A stretch of 64,000 bases of DNA from Sambucus nigra (lineage: Eukaryota > Streptophyta > Magnoliopsida > Dipsacales > Adoxaceae): positions 481,419,659-481,483,658 of the forward strand of contig OX422221.1 of assembly GCA_949130495.1 (NCBI GenBank), given 5' to 3'. The notes under the pieces were generated by a model. It did no database searches and had not been told where the DNA came from. It saw only the letters and a program-made list of their open reading frames with translations. Made by a program: the position numbers and the translations under genes. Shown here one piece after another: positions 25,057-36,743 of the stretch. The first letter of the stretch is position 1. The number at the start of each line of letters is the position of its first letter.

Positions 25057-25067
25057 TGGTATCAGAG
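25057..25067 (+). promoter_or_regulatory. C1 primer binding site, initiator tRNA-Met
   Basis: TGGTATCAGAG lies three bases after the LTR end; this is the standard Copia primer site. Confidence 0.9.
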
Positions 25068-25153
25068 TAGGTACACTAAGTTATCATGTTGATTAGTGTC
25101 TTAGTGCCTTGTTTTAGGGTGTCCTCTTTGTCAATATATGTCTGTTTCTCTCG

Positions 25154-26067
25154 ATGGGTCTTCATAGTGATAAGTTATTCGATTTTTTCAATGATGGTGA
25201 CGATTTGAGTTTTCAAGAGGAATTTAATGACCTTCATAATCATGCTAAAAAATTAACTCGTTTGAATTTGAGGTTTGCAAAAAGAATTAAATTTCTAAAA
25301 AAAAGAAAATCGGTGTTTTAAAGATGAAATTGAATTTTTTCGAACCATTTAAACTCAAAGAGATATTCTTCGTGCAAAGCTCAAAGACGTGAACTATTAT
25401 TTTCATATTTTATAACTGTCCTAGAAAGAGAATGACGAAAAATTCCAGGTTTTTTAGAATGAATTAAAGGATTCTAAGAAGTTTGAAACAATGGTGAAAA
25501 ATGTGTCATTGAGAATAATGATATATTGATGAATAATTTGAAGGCACATGAGAAGAATCTTAGGTATAAGTTCGCCTGCATTGAGGAGGAGCAAGATAAC
25601 CTTCTAGGCATTATCAAAAATTTGAAGAAGGATTCTTTAGCGTTTGAAGAATCTAAATCTTTACTTGAGTCTAGATTTTTGAAGTTATAAAACGATTTAA
25701 GAGACTCAAGTAGTGATGGTACTCACGTCAATGATTCATATGCTTTCACTATTAAAGCCAATACCATAATTTGTTTTAGAGTGTAAATAATTTCCTGGAC
25801 GTTAAACAAAGTCAACCCATCAGTAACATTCCATGTGTTTACACATGTTCTCATTGTGGTAAGAAAGGTCACCGTAGGGAGTTTTGTTATGATCTTAGAC
25901 GAGGCCCTAGGAAGTCTAGATCCCGTATCACCACGGTTCACAAAACCCGAGGCATGAGGTATTCTTCTATTTGGGTTAGAAAATCAATTTTGAAGTCATT
26001 GAATGTTAGACCGGTTGATTATCGCTTGCTTGCACATGACTCATATCATGCGATATCATATAGTTGA
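25154..26067 (+). pseudogene. C1 gag-like protein with CCHC zinc knuckle, frameshifted
   Basis: ATG at 25154 gives MGLHSDKLFDFFNDGDD and FNDLHNHAKKLTRLNLRFAK, charged and helical as in C2 gag. The frame breaks near 25305 at an A-rich stretch. The C-terminal part is open again: an intact CX2CX4HX4C knuckle at about 25844 (CSHCGKKGHRREFC), then SSIWVRKSILKSLNVRPVDY and a stop at 26065-26067. It aligns end to end with the C2 protein. SIRE-type gag proteins have this coiled-coil plus knuckle plan. It would package element RNA. No pol follows. Confidence 0.8.
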
Positions 26068-27914
26068 TTGTGTTTTCATGTTTTCATACACTCGCTTTTG
26101 TGTTTCATGATATATTTATATATTATTGCTAGTTGTATGATGTTTAGAATCTTTTTTACTATTATTTTTCTTTCATTAGATCTTATGGAGAAAAATACAA
26201 CAAGATTTTATTTATATTTTGAACATTTGGTGTAATAAAACGTTTAAAAACTCAAAAAGATTTTTTTTTTGTTTATGTGTAGATTGGTTTTACTCATTTT
26301 TTGTGGCATGTCGGTGTGTTTGAATCCATTTTGTTCAATTTTTCATGTCTCTAGGACATAAGATTATGGTTTATAATGCTTGGATTGTTCTTAATCATGC
26401 TTGAATGGAGTAGTTTGACCTTAATTTTCTTAATGGATTCACTTTATATATGCCTCCATGCACACATGCACGGGGTAATTTGGATTTTAACTTCATATGT
26501 TACATGATGTAAGTGAGGTGTTAGCCTATAAATCTTGACATTAAACATATATATTCTACTATGAGGGATTTGTGCATGTAAGAACCATTACCCATGAGTT
26601 TGTTTACCTTTATTGAAAATAGGATTATGCACGAGAAAGGTCTGCAAAGGAAGAAATATTCCTTGTGTGAAAGGCTACCATTGGCAAGAGTAAAAAAAAT
26701 TAAGAGGAACAAGAAAAAAAAATTAAGAATTCCAAAATTTGTTTGCATTGACTCGTCAATTGAAGTGGTATCTTCAAAATAAAAATAAAAATTGAATATC
26801 TATATTTTAATGGTGTTATAAGTTTAAGATCAATGGATTTTCACAATGAGTCTTAGTTAATTAATATTTCACGTTATTGATTTCAAAATCATCAATCTTC
26901 TCTAGGCCGGTGTACATTGTGCTTGTTTATCCATTATGAGTTCACTTTATCCGTCAATATGATGCTAATTTTTTTTTGTTAAAGTTAATGCAGTCAAATA
27001 CAACTCCTTGGACATTTTTGAGTGATTGGTTCATAATTCTTTTATTTATAGTTCACGCTCCTTCACTCTACTTACCACATGTTTGTTTAGACACATTTAT
27101 GCCATATGAGTGGGGAAAGCTAATTGTGATTTGTTTCTTTTGTGTTTTTTTATACATACATATATGTATATATATGATTGTGTATAATTGTTATCTTTTG
27201 CATGTTTATATATATGGTATCGTTTGTTTTAAGTCTTTGCGTTTGCATCTAATCCATGTATGCCATATGTTCATCTTATTTTCAAGTGGTTTAAAATTAG
27301 TATGTTATATTATCATATTGGTATGCTTAATTTTTTTTATTCAAGATGGTATCACTTTTTGCTTCAAAATTGGTATTAATATATCATTGTTTGGATTATT
27401 TGTGTTTTTGTTGCCGAATTATTTATCGTTGCTTGTTTCACAACACATCATTGCATATTATACTTGTTTTTTTCAATTCACTTAACCTTGTTTCACTTTG
27501 GGGGAGAATTGGTAATATTGGGGATAAATGGTTTTATTACGCACCTTTAGTTTTGTCTGTTCCTAAACAAAAAGGGGGAGAAATGGTATACCAATATTTA
27601 TAGCATGGGGAAGATTTTTGCCTTCGAGGGAGAGATCCTAACTTCGGTAGATATTGTTAGACAAAGTGGAAGGGTTTATCATTATGCATATTTTTATATT
27701 GTTATATTCAAGTTACATTTGAAGGAGTGTTTTGATTTTGCAAGTTTATAATATGCGGTAAAGTTTTCAAGCGTGAAAAGATACTCAAGTTTATGATCCG
27801 GTCAAGTTCTGGTTTTTTCCTTTCGGGGTTGGTGGTTGAGTATTAGATGAGATTGATGGCCCATACGAGTTTTTATATTTGTTTTTTTTCCCGTAATAGC
27901 CAAAGGAGGATATT
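26068..27914 (+). other. C1 pol-less 3' region, partly conserved with C2
   Basis: AT-rich and without recognisable pol domains. Around 27090 GACACATTTATGCCATATGAG matches the C2 region at about 53580-53600 (reverse complement), and near 27565 CCTAAACAAAAAGGGGGAG matches C2 at about 53300. ORFs here (26976-27485, 27346-27603) are hydrophobic translations of T-rich DNA. Conservation between two copies shows the region belongs to the family. Confidence 0.7.
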
Positions 27915-29591
27915 TGTAAGGAAATATTTCCAAATAGAGTCAATTTGTATGTATTCGCTTATTCTGTGTTTGGACAAAACCATTTGAGTCATAGGTTAAA
28001 GGTTTAGTTGTTTTACCTTTTGATCCTATGACGTGTTAGTTAAAGATTTAGCGACCAAGTTTGAAGATCTACTTGATTGTGTCGTGTTTAGTGCCATGTT
28101 TCGTCTTCAGATTCCAAATATCTTTCTTGTATTAATCTGTATATATTTTTATCCTTGAATATTTAATTTTGGGTTTTGGTTTATAAAAATTATTTTAAAA
28201 TGTTTCAATCTGTTTTTAAATGTTATTTTTGAAAATTCGATAAGTTGTTAGAATAAAATTCATGATGGCGTTCGAACAAGACTCTGGGTCTTGTTAGAAC
28301 TGATCTAATGAAATTTGAATGATTTGTTTTTAAATTCCTTTGGTTTCTCGTTTGATGTCTTAGTTGTTTCACCTTACAAGCCTATGACGTGTTGATTAAA
28401 AACGTAGCGGCCAAGTTAGAACATCTCCATCAACATGTCGTGTCTCATGCCACATTTTGTTTTCATATTGCAAGGATCTCTTAGCTATGAATACACATAT
28501 ATTTTTATCCTTGGATATTTAATTTTGGATGTTTATTTATAGCAAAATGTTTTTAAATTATTTTGTTATATATATTTTTTATTTTTTAGAAAATTTGCTA
28601 AGTATTTAGAACGACATTCATGATGTCGTTCGAATGAGACTCAATGTATCATTAAAATTGTTCTAGCGAGCTTCGAATGACTTATTTTATATTCCTCGAG
28701 TTTCTCGTTTGATATCCCAATTGGTGTTGGTTCCAACGAACTCTGTGGAGTCATTCGATCGAGCATTAAGAACTCATTCGAACAACTCTGTGGATTTTTA
28801 ACTTTTTTGAGATTTTCTTCCATATATTCATTGTTATCTCACTTAGTGCAAAGCAGAAGTTTTCAACGAGACTTTAACCTAATGTTTGAGTTCCAAAATC
28901 TTCCAAAAATATCTCTGAGTACATATTATCATTTATAATCAAGTTTTCCAAACCTAAACCCTAGTTTACATCCAAAAAGTTTTATATCCAAGTTTCTTCG
29001 TATATATTCTTTGAGGTCTAAGTTTGTTGGCACCATTGGTTTATTCTCTTCCTCTAATTGAGAATTTTTTTCGTGCAATGGATTTCGTGCCTGATTTATT
29101 TACATATGGTGGACTCTGTGTGTGACAATTGCTGAGACTATATCGGTGGTTACTAAGGCATGTGTGGACTCGTGCACTGGGGCACTGTGTAGGAGGACTC
29201 TTATGTGTCGATGTGGAGGATCAGTTGAATATTAAATATGCATCAAGGCTTACGAAGGGTTTCGAGTCATTGTTTAAGTCTTTTGTAAGTCTTGTGTAAT
29301 TTTGTATCAGAGTGAATTGCATTGGCTGAGACTTATACAGATTTTCCCATTTGGGTTTTCCTCGTATATCAAGCATTGTGATTGTTTATTTTACTTTATC
29401 CTACTATCACCTAGATTCATGTTTTAGGATAAAATAATATTGGCCACAGTTGTTTAATCACAACAATCGGTTTAAATTTGGTGCTTAGCTTATTAGATTA
29501 ATTAATTTGCTTAATTTGAAAAAGATAAAAATAAAATTGGTTCGTGTCTTTTATACCATCCATATTAGATTTTAGCACATTCGGACCTTCA
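27915..29591 (+). repeat. C1 3' LTR with internal tandem duplication
   Basis: From TGTAAGGAAA to GGACCTTCA, 1677 bp. About 360 bp (roughly 28005-28360) is repeated at 28362-28720: both copies contain CCTATGACGTGTT, then GCGACCAAG/GCGGCCAAG, then a TTCGAA palindrome. The 5' LTR has this segment once. Confidence 0.85.
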
Positions 29592-31211
29592 AGGACTCTA
29601 TAAACACCTCATTTAGAAACTTCCACACTCTTCCATAGAGTAGAAATAATGTCCCTTCAAGACCAGGACCCCTGGTCTTCCTTTAAAATCTAACTCGAGA
29701 ATAATTACACGCCCTTTGATCCCCAATTGACTTCTATCAACTCTCTAACCTGAGAGTATCTCAATACGATTTCATAGATCTTTGAATCCTCCTTCTAACA
29801 GTTCTCACCGTGCACGAGTTGAACCTACGATTCGTATTTGATTGCCAAAAAAATAATGTTGCCTCCCTATCGGCGGGACACCTGACATGCCTGTAGGCAA
29901 GAACTAGTTTCCTTAGCCACCAAGTTTAGACACCCTGCCAGAAGGAAGGGCAAGGAGTATGACTACCGACAGCCCCTAGGGGGCAGCTTGGTCTTTTTCT
30001 CCTTTACGATTTCATATTTAAGGAAAATGTAACCTCACTATTTAGGACATTAAACCTCGAAATCAGTGCGACAACTTTCTTCGTATCACTTTCAAAACAT
30101 TCCCTTTTCACATTCTATTACATCATCCTTACCTCACCATTATCTACCACTACCATTCCATTATTAACAACTAGTTTTTATTTCACAAGCTTTGTCATTT
30201 CTAGCATATTCTTTGTTGCATTTAGTTTCTCTTATCACTAATCTCACCATTTGATTATATATAGACTCAAACTTATTTTTATAAATAAAAAACCTAAAAA
30301 AGGGTTTATATATAATCTCACCTTATATTTTATATATAATCTCACCTAAAAAAGGGTTTATATATAATCTCACCTAAAAAAGGGTTTATATATATAATCT
30401 CACCTTATATTTTATCTATGGGTTGGAACCCATCTTATTTTCACTAAAAACTAACTGGACTTTGATGCCGTTTTCAATTACATGGGCGTCCCAAAATCAA
30501 GTTCGGGATTCGATTCCACTTTGTTCATTCTCTTTTATGTTCATATTCAGATGTTGTTAATCCACCCATATATTTAGTTCATTTTGCTCACATAGTCAGT
30601 TATTTATGTTTGTCACTCATTTTTCTTATATAGCTAGATTCATTTTTTTTTATTTCTTAGTGGTATCGTTACATACGTGCTCACTTTTATACAGTGACAC
30701 TAGGATCCGGTACACCGCTGACATTTTAGTTTTCTCCATACTTGTTGCTTGTTATCTCCATAGAATGACTCGTTCCCAACTTTTTCATGATGTAGATCTG
30801 ATGATTTCACTCCTCACACACACACATATATACATTTACATGTTCATGTTCATGTACATTTTTACTTTCCACACACGACACATTCTAAACATTAGGAGAA
30901 GGAGGACATTTTTTTCCCATGAGAGATCGAAATGGAGGAATGGGTGCCTAACAACTTCCCATTCCATAATGTAGTCTCTAAGCCCATATCTTATTTGGTT
31001 TCACAAGCACTAGTCGTCTTTTATGATGTCTTTTTCAAGATGACTTTTCTTTTGGCTATATTGAGTAAAATAGATCGTCGATATCGATCTCTACAAATTC
31101 ACACACCTACATTGTCGACCACGACCACTTTTACAGTCCCCCTCATTTAAAGGGAAAATCGTCGGACGCCTTCGGCACGAGTGCCAGAGTTGCGAGGGGA
31201 CGAGATGGCCA
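29592..31211 (+). mobile_element. E1 3' LTR (or second family copy), 3' part
   Basis: From about 30168 it matches the LTR at 988-2466, including AACTAGTTT, the region of GGGTTGGAACCCATCTTATTT, TGGGTGCCTAACA and the end GATGGCCA at 31211. No primer site follows, as expected for a 3' LTR or a solo LTR. The upstream limit is uncertain because C1 interrupts it. Confidence 0.6.
30292..30415. repeat. Tandem repeat, unit about 32 bp
   Basis: Units of the form CACCTAAAAAAGGGTTTATA plus TATAATCT repeat about three to four times, alternating with CACCTTATATTTTATATA. The other E1 LTR copy has one such unit near 1615. Confidence 0.85.
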
Positions 31212-32440
31212 CAATTGGAATTTTTTTCTTTCTAATAGAAATCTATTTTTTGTAAGAAAAAATAATTGGAAATCTCTTTTTTATGCAAATGTTGCCCTTT
31301 TTTGCAAAAAAATCAGAAATATAAAAATGTAGATTTTTTGCGACAAATTTAAGTTTCGATCTTTTTTCAATTTTTTTTATATTGCTTCATGTTTTTTTAA
31401 AAGTGTTTTCGATATGTTTCAAACCTTTTTAATGGTTTTTCCGCTTAGTTTTAGATTATTTTAATGGTTTTTCAATATTTTTCTTACTTTAATTTTATAT
31501 TATTTCCAGATTTTTTATGAGTTTTTTTACTATCTTTCATAATTTTTATTATAAGTTTTTCTATAAAATTTGAAATATTTTTCTATGTTTTAGTATTTCT
31601 TGAAAAAAATATTTTATTTCAGATTTTTCTTTTTTTCTCCCTTAATTTATAAATATATTTTTTGATGTTCAAAATTTTCAAATATTTTCTCTAATTTCTA
31701 AATTTGTTAAATGTTTTTTCTATAATTTTTAGATTTATAAATATTTTTTTATATAATTTATTATATAAACTTTTATATTGGTTAGAACAAAAATACCCTC
31801 ATGTGCATGACACATGGACAATTTTCCATCCACAAAATTAATGGTGTCAACGTTAAGGGGTTTGAAGTCATTTTGAAAGTTCAGGGGGCTTAATCCCAAA
31901 AATGGAAGTTCGGTTAGTGAATTGATAAGGGGATAAAGTTCAGGAGGCATGTGTAATTAACCCACTAATTAAATATATAGTTTGGATTTACGATACAACC
32001 CAATATTTATATTTGAGTATCCAAACTACCGGTGGTGGTTAAATCTATTATAAAAATTATTTCGGGTCATCGTAAGATATACACAACTAATTTTTTTTTC
32101 GTATTTACCATGTTTCATAATTAATGGGTTGACATAATTTTCCTCCTTCTAGGGGTGTGTTTCGACCGGATCAGATTGTAAATGACCTATTCGGAAAAAT
32201 TGGCCCAAGAAATGTGGAGGAATTTTGAGCAAAAAAAGCAGGAGTGTTGATAAGGGAATGGGTATCGATAATTGGGGTATGCTTAGCAATTGGAGTAGGG
32301 GGTAAGACCAAGAGTAGGAGTTGCAACTACAGTAGTAACAAGGCAGGGGACCGGAGAGTCAACATCGGCTAATTGAGTAACATAAGCACCCTACATTAAA
32401 TCACACACATGGATCCAAGTCCTTAGAAGCAATACCACTA
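31212..32440. other. AT-rich flank; possible transposon end at about 31760-31970
   Basis: 31212-31760 is T-rich, without features. On the minus strand from 31970, GGGTTAATTACACATGCC is followed by CTCCTGAACTTTATCCCC and AAGCCCCCTGAACTTTC, resembling dispersed plant transposon ends, but I found no matching opposite end. No gene is supported. Confidence 0.35.
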
Positions 32441-32465
32441 GGAAGAACAATGGTTTGGTGATTTT

Positions 32466-33334
32466 TTGCCTCCTCTCCTTAAACCCTATAACGTGAACCA
32501 CCCCATTCTCTATTCTTCTCAATCTCAAATAGTGAGATCTCATCTAATGGACAAATTCACCCATCCCAGGGTTAATGACGTTGAGAATGACGTTGAGAAT
32601 GACATTGTCATTTCCTCTCCCAATGATGATCTCCTTGAAAGCACTATTTTCAGTATGAATCCTCATTCTGCTCTTGCTCCAGATGGCTTTAGGGGTATTT
32701 TTTACAAAAAAATATTGGGGTTCAATCAAAACAAAAGTGTGTCTGGCAGTCAACAGCTTCTTCAGTAGTGAGTGGATCCTCCTTGGTTTCATTCCCAACC
32801 ACATTGCTCTTATCCCCAAAGTTCTTGCAACTGATACCAACTCCATTTTTTAGCGAATAGGTTTGGCCAATTTCTCTTTCAAAATCATCACCAAAATTCT
32901 GGCTAAAAATGTTAGCTTTATTGCTCCTAAGACACTCTCTTATCACCAGACAGGATTTGTCATCACAATGGGTTTACATCTGAGGATTTAATCTTCTCAA
33001 CTACAAATGTGATGGTGGGATGACTGGTATCAAGCTAGATGTATCAAAAGTTTTTTATACTTTCGATTGGGAATTTTTGTCGAAATCTCTTCAACCTTTT
33101 GGATTCTTCCCAAACTTGGTTAAGTTCTCTATTCTTTTTAATGTTCTCCCACTGGTTACTTATCTTTCTCTAGAGGAGTTAGGCAAGGAGATCCTCTACC
33201 ACCCCTTCTTTTTTGTATTACTGAAGAAGTTCTTAGCAGGAGCATCACTATGTTTGATATTGGTTCCATTTCTCCCATCTCTAGTCCTAGAGGCTTCAAC
33301 GCCCCCTCCAATTTTCTCTTAGCTTATGATATTA
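32466..33334 (+). pseudogene. LINE reverse transcriptase, N-terminal part
   Basis: Readable L1-type RT segments are MNPHSALAPDGFRGIFYKK (about 32655; family A.GPDG.....FK), GIKLDVSKVFYTFDWEFL (about 33020; family K.D..KA.D...W.FL) and [10 protein letters not shown] in another frame, ending with the active-site box at about 33316-33334 (family FADD). Multiple stops and frameshifts. No endonuclease domain is visible upstream, so the LINE is 5'-truncated, as is common. The frame continues after solo LTR B at 36739. Confidence 0.82.
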
Positions 33335-35995
33335 TGTAACACCCGCCCCTGCGATTTTATCGTACTTATAAGATTTGATAACTTGGTATGATCCATTGGG
33401 CTTAGGATTTGTTGAGGTGGACCACAAACCAAGTTTGGGTAACTTCATGGCCTTTATGCTCGTCGAACCAAAATTTTTAAGGCACGAAGCTTGGACCGAG
33501 GAAATTAGAGGTCGTTCGAATGAGGTGATCGATCTCATTGGAAAGAGATGTTCGAATGCAATTTTTAACGACTTAGGTTTAATCCATTCATCGCGCGTGC
33601 TAACATCTCGTTAGAACACCTCATTGGAACGAGTGAGAAATCTTATTCAAAAGAGGTTCAGGGTCATTTAAACAACTGGAGATGAGTTTAAAAATCTTAT
33701 CCTTTTTAACGTGTTGTCACGCCGTGGGTCATCGAATTTGATGACATGCCAACTTTTCAGCAGCCCAGATCAAAATATGGGATAGAAGACTAAATTACCC
33801 TTGGCCTAAAGGGTTAAGTGTGAGGGCATTTGGTGAATTTAACCACTTAGGGTTTTTGGAAGTATATAGTGTACGTTTGGCTCATTTGGGATACCCAAAT
33901 GAAATTTCCTCTCTCTCTCTCCAGCTCTTGAGAGCTTCTCCTCCACCAACCACCACAAACCACCCTACACCACCATCCCTCCACCTTGTGCCATTATATT
34001 TTACAATTATTCTACTATATTTAATCCTTATACACCCATATCCACCATGGTTGAGCAAAGCTATGACATTTGGAGATGTTGGGATTTTTAATGAAAAAGA
34101 GTAGAAGATTAATGGAGATTGAAGGAGGTTTTTCTTGGAGCTTTCATTGAGGAAATCTTTGTGGAGCTCGACAACCACTTTAAGGACGCCTTAGGAGGTA
34201 GGAGGTTTCCATCTTCTTCTACCTTCATCCTACCATTTTTGGAGCTGGTGGGGATAGTCTCAACTCTTTAAGTTTAAGACTCTATTGCTCAAGTATTTGG
34301 TTTTGTAGTTAAAGTTTGTGAGAGTAGGATGCATATATGATTTAAGATTGTTATTTCTTATGATTTGTAAAAATGGGTTTACAAAGGTCTAATGATTTGG
34401 GAAAAATGGTAAATTTCAAGAAAATATGGTGTTTAAATATTTTTATGGAATAAAATGTTGAAGGAATGTTTAGCTCGTCAAACATATTTTATAAAATAAT
34501 GTTTTAAAGTTTTATTGTAAAAAATTGGGATTTTCATAAAAATGGACATTTATTCAAGTTTTGAAGAAACAAAAGTGTCGTTTACCTTGAAAAGTATGCT
34601 TCATTGTGCATATATTATGAAATTCTAGAACAAATCATATGTTAGACCCATTTAATATGATTTTTGGACTAAAAATCCATATTGTCGTGTATATAAACTT
34701 GTAGTATTTTGATAATGAACATATAAACAAGTTTAATGGGAGTTCTAATGGGTTTAAACATGAAATAAAGAAATTAAAATTTTCAGTCTTTAAAGTGTGT
34801 TAAAGGGGTGTAAAATGTGATATATGTATATTTAAGACATGTGGAAATAAAAGGAAAAAGGGTATTTTCTTGTGAAAGTGAAACAGTCTCAAAAAGGTTA
34901 AAGAATGGAGTTTTCTTAATAAAGAAAGTAATGAAATAAAAAGAGTTCCAACTTGAGAAGTATGTTACTCCAAAGTGTTAGATAAATATTAAAGAGTTAA
35001 AAACAATTAAAAAGTTAGTGTGGGTAGCTTAATAATATTTTGAGAAATAATACTTGTGAAAATGGAGGAAAGGACAAGTTTGGAAACAAATGGGTAAAAT
35101 GGTAATTTTATGTAAAGAGGAACATTTTTATGAAATAAAATATTGGAAATGGTGTTACACAAATAGTCCTAAATGAAGGTGATTTTGGAATATAATCATG
35201 TAAATGTATATAATGGACAAGAAGTAATGACTTTAAAGTGTAACACAAGTTTGGGTGAAACCCCGAGTTTTGGCTTCGGATGGTAAAGGAAAGTATGATA
35301 ATGTGGACATTTGAAAATTATTAAAACACAATAATATGGACTCGGATGATACCGGGAATAATTAAGGAGGGCCTGGAGCCTTAGGTTGAAAGACCCAAAA
35401 TCACTGGCCAGAGCATATGGTAGTATAGGCGGCGATGTAGAGCCCGTTAAAGTACGTGGATATTGGAAGATTCCGAGAAAAAGATAAAGAAAAGTAATAC
35501 ATGTCAAGAAATGGGTTGTGGGATGAATATGACAAAATACAACCTAACTTGAACGAATTAATATATGTCTCGGTAAAGAAAAACCTAGACAAGTAATTGT
35601 GAAAATTGATTAGTGTTCATAAAGTGAAGGAATGATAAATTGAAGTGACGGAATGGGTAGTTAGGCAACCTAAGAGGTTTAACCCATACTTAACACAAGA
35701 GTCTGTTTGTGAAAGGTTCTTAAAGAAAATAAGTATTTTCTAACACTGGCTTGCGTGTGTTGAAAGATGATTTTAATAAAAAAATACAAATGTGAATTGG
35801 TATGAACAAAAGGGTAGTTTCGGTAATAGAAATGCTTTTTCTTAAATAATGGTATTGTTTAAATTATTTAACCTGGTGTGTTAAATTAATAAATAAATTT
35901 CAAGTGAAGTAAAAAAGGAAGGTCTTTGATAAGATTAAGGTGAATTAATCGTGATAGGTAACGTTTTTGGAATAAAAACGATTTCATGCATTAAA

Positions 35996-36032
<37 letters not shown>

Positions 36033-36288
36033 CAAAAAGTGGGTGAGATGATCGTCAAAATTTCAACGGTCAAAAATATATTTTATGCCATTTTTTTTGC
36101 ATATCACCTCATCTCAATGGTTTTTTTTAATGAATTTTTTTATGAAAAAAAAATTTGGAGATGATCTTCTCACCGTGTAGATCATATCCATAAAGTTTCA
36201 TCAAAAAAATTATTTTTTTTACTATTTTAAAAGATGGTATGTATCGGGGGCCTGCACCATAAAGAATCCTTACATGAGACTTTTTTTT

Positions 36289-36340
<52 letters not shown>

Positions 36341-36738
36341 ATAGTTACATGCACATGTAGATGTAACGTGTTAGCGTATTCTTTTTTTCATTTGGTCGTT
36401 TATTGCATTATTGTATTCCTATTAGGCATGCGGCTCATTCCCTAATCTTTGTTATGACAGGTTGGGTGCAGTTCCATATTTTGAGAGCATTGTATGAGTA
36501 AGTATGTTCTTTTATTTTAAGTTAGTAACTCTGTATGTTTGCATTCTGGGGATGATTTCCACGAATCTCTCACATAACTTAATTTCAATGGAAATCTCAT
36601 GTTAAACAAGTGAAATGTTATTTAAATAAAACCTAATTAGAAACATTATGTAGGTTGTTTCATTATACTTCACACTTAACCTTCGGGTCGGACTAGGTTG
36701 ACCATGGGTAATCCATAAATTTGGATCGCAGCGTTACA
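33335..36738 (+). mobile_element. Solo LTR B (Gypsy-type), inserted in the LINE RT
   Basis: Starts TGTAACACCCGCCCCTGCG and ends GCGTTACA. Flanks are TATTA (33330-33334) and TATGA (36739-36743), a 5-bp duplication with one change. No internal coding. A TATA-like TATATAG near 33862 is followed by a CT-rich leader. It contains TTCGAATGA palindromes near 33510 and 33550, TA microsatellites (36001-36030, 36292-36338) and a small hairpin sequence between them. ORFs in it are not supported. Removing it and one duplication copy restores the LINE reading frame around the RT active site. Confidence 0.85.
36001..36338. repeat. Two TA microsatellites flanking a hairpin-forming insert
   Basis: TA runs at 36001-36030 and 36292-36338. 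Between them GGTGAGATGATC (about 36043) recurs inverted near 36160 (GATGATCTTCTCACC), suggesting a small foldback element. Confidence 0.6.
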
Positions 36739-36743
36739 TATGA

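Larger units (their letters stand above)
23776..29591 (+). mobile_element. C1: gag-only Copia-type element (SIRE-like), non-autonomous
   Basis: LTRs at 23776-25053 and 27915-29591 start TGTAAG and end CTACA/CTTCA. An initiator-Met primer site (TGGTATCAGAG) follows the 5' LTR, and a polypurine tract (AAAGGAGGATAT) precedes the 3' LTR. The flanks GGGAT (23771-23775) and AGGAC (29592-29596) are at best a decayed target duplication. Inside are a gag frame with zinc knuckle and about 1.8 kb without coding. No protease, integrase, RT or RNase H is found. The same structure is seen in C2. Confidence 0.85.
988..31211 (+). mobile_element. E1: ancient Ty3/Gypsy Tat/Ogre-type element, host of several nested insertions
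   Basis: The parts seen in order are an LTR fragment (988-2466), a tRNA-Arg-like primer site (2469-2487), gag (about 4.9-5.5 kb), RT, RNase H and integrase (about 7.1-10.2 kb), an antisense frame (10782-11033 and 22913-23170), and a second LTR copy ending at 31211. The two LTR copies share stretches such as TGGGTGCCTAACA and the ends GATGGCCA. Tat/Ogre elements are known to have long LTRs, a tRNA-Arg primer site and, in the Tat group, antisense extra ORFs before the 3' LTR. Removing solo LTR A (with E2) and C1 leaves a contiguous 3' region. The alternative is two unrelated copies of the same family 29 kb apart; the matching orientation and element order favour one element, but LTR divergence is high. 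Confidence 0.55.

Noticed and set aside
26976..27485. 169-codon hydrophobic ORF, apparent membrane protein
   Set aside because: Translation of T-rich non-coding DNA in the pol-less part of C1; hydrophobicity comes from T-rich codons, and the C2 counterpart does not keep the frame.
33820..34178. ORFs on both strands near 33.9 kb
   Set aside because: They lie in the presumed CT-rich leader of solo LTR B; no motif.
35196..35592. Minus-strand ORFs of 103 and 63 codons
   Set aside because: Within solo LTR B, overlapping each other in different frames, no domain.
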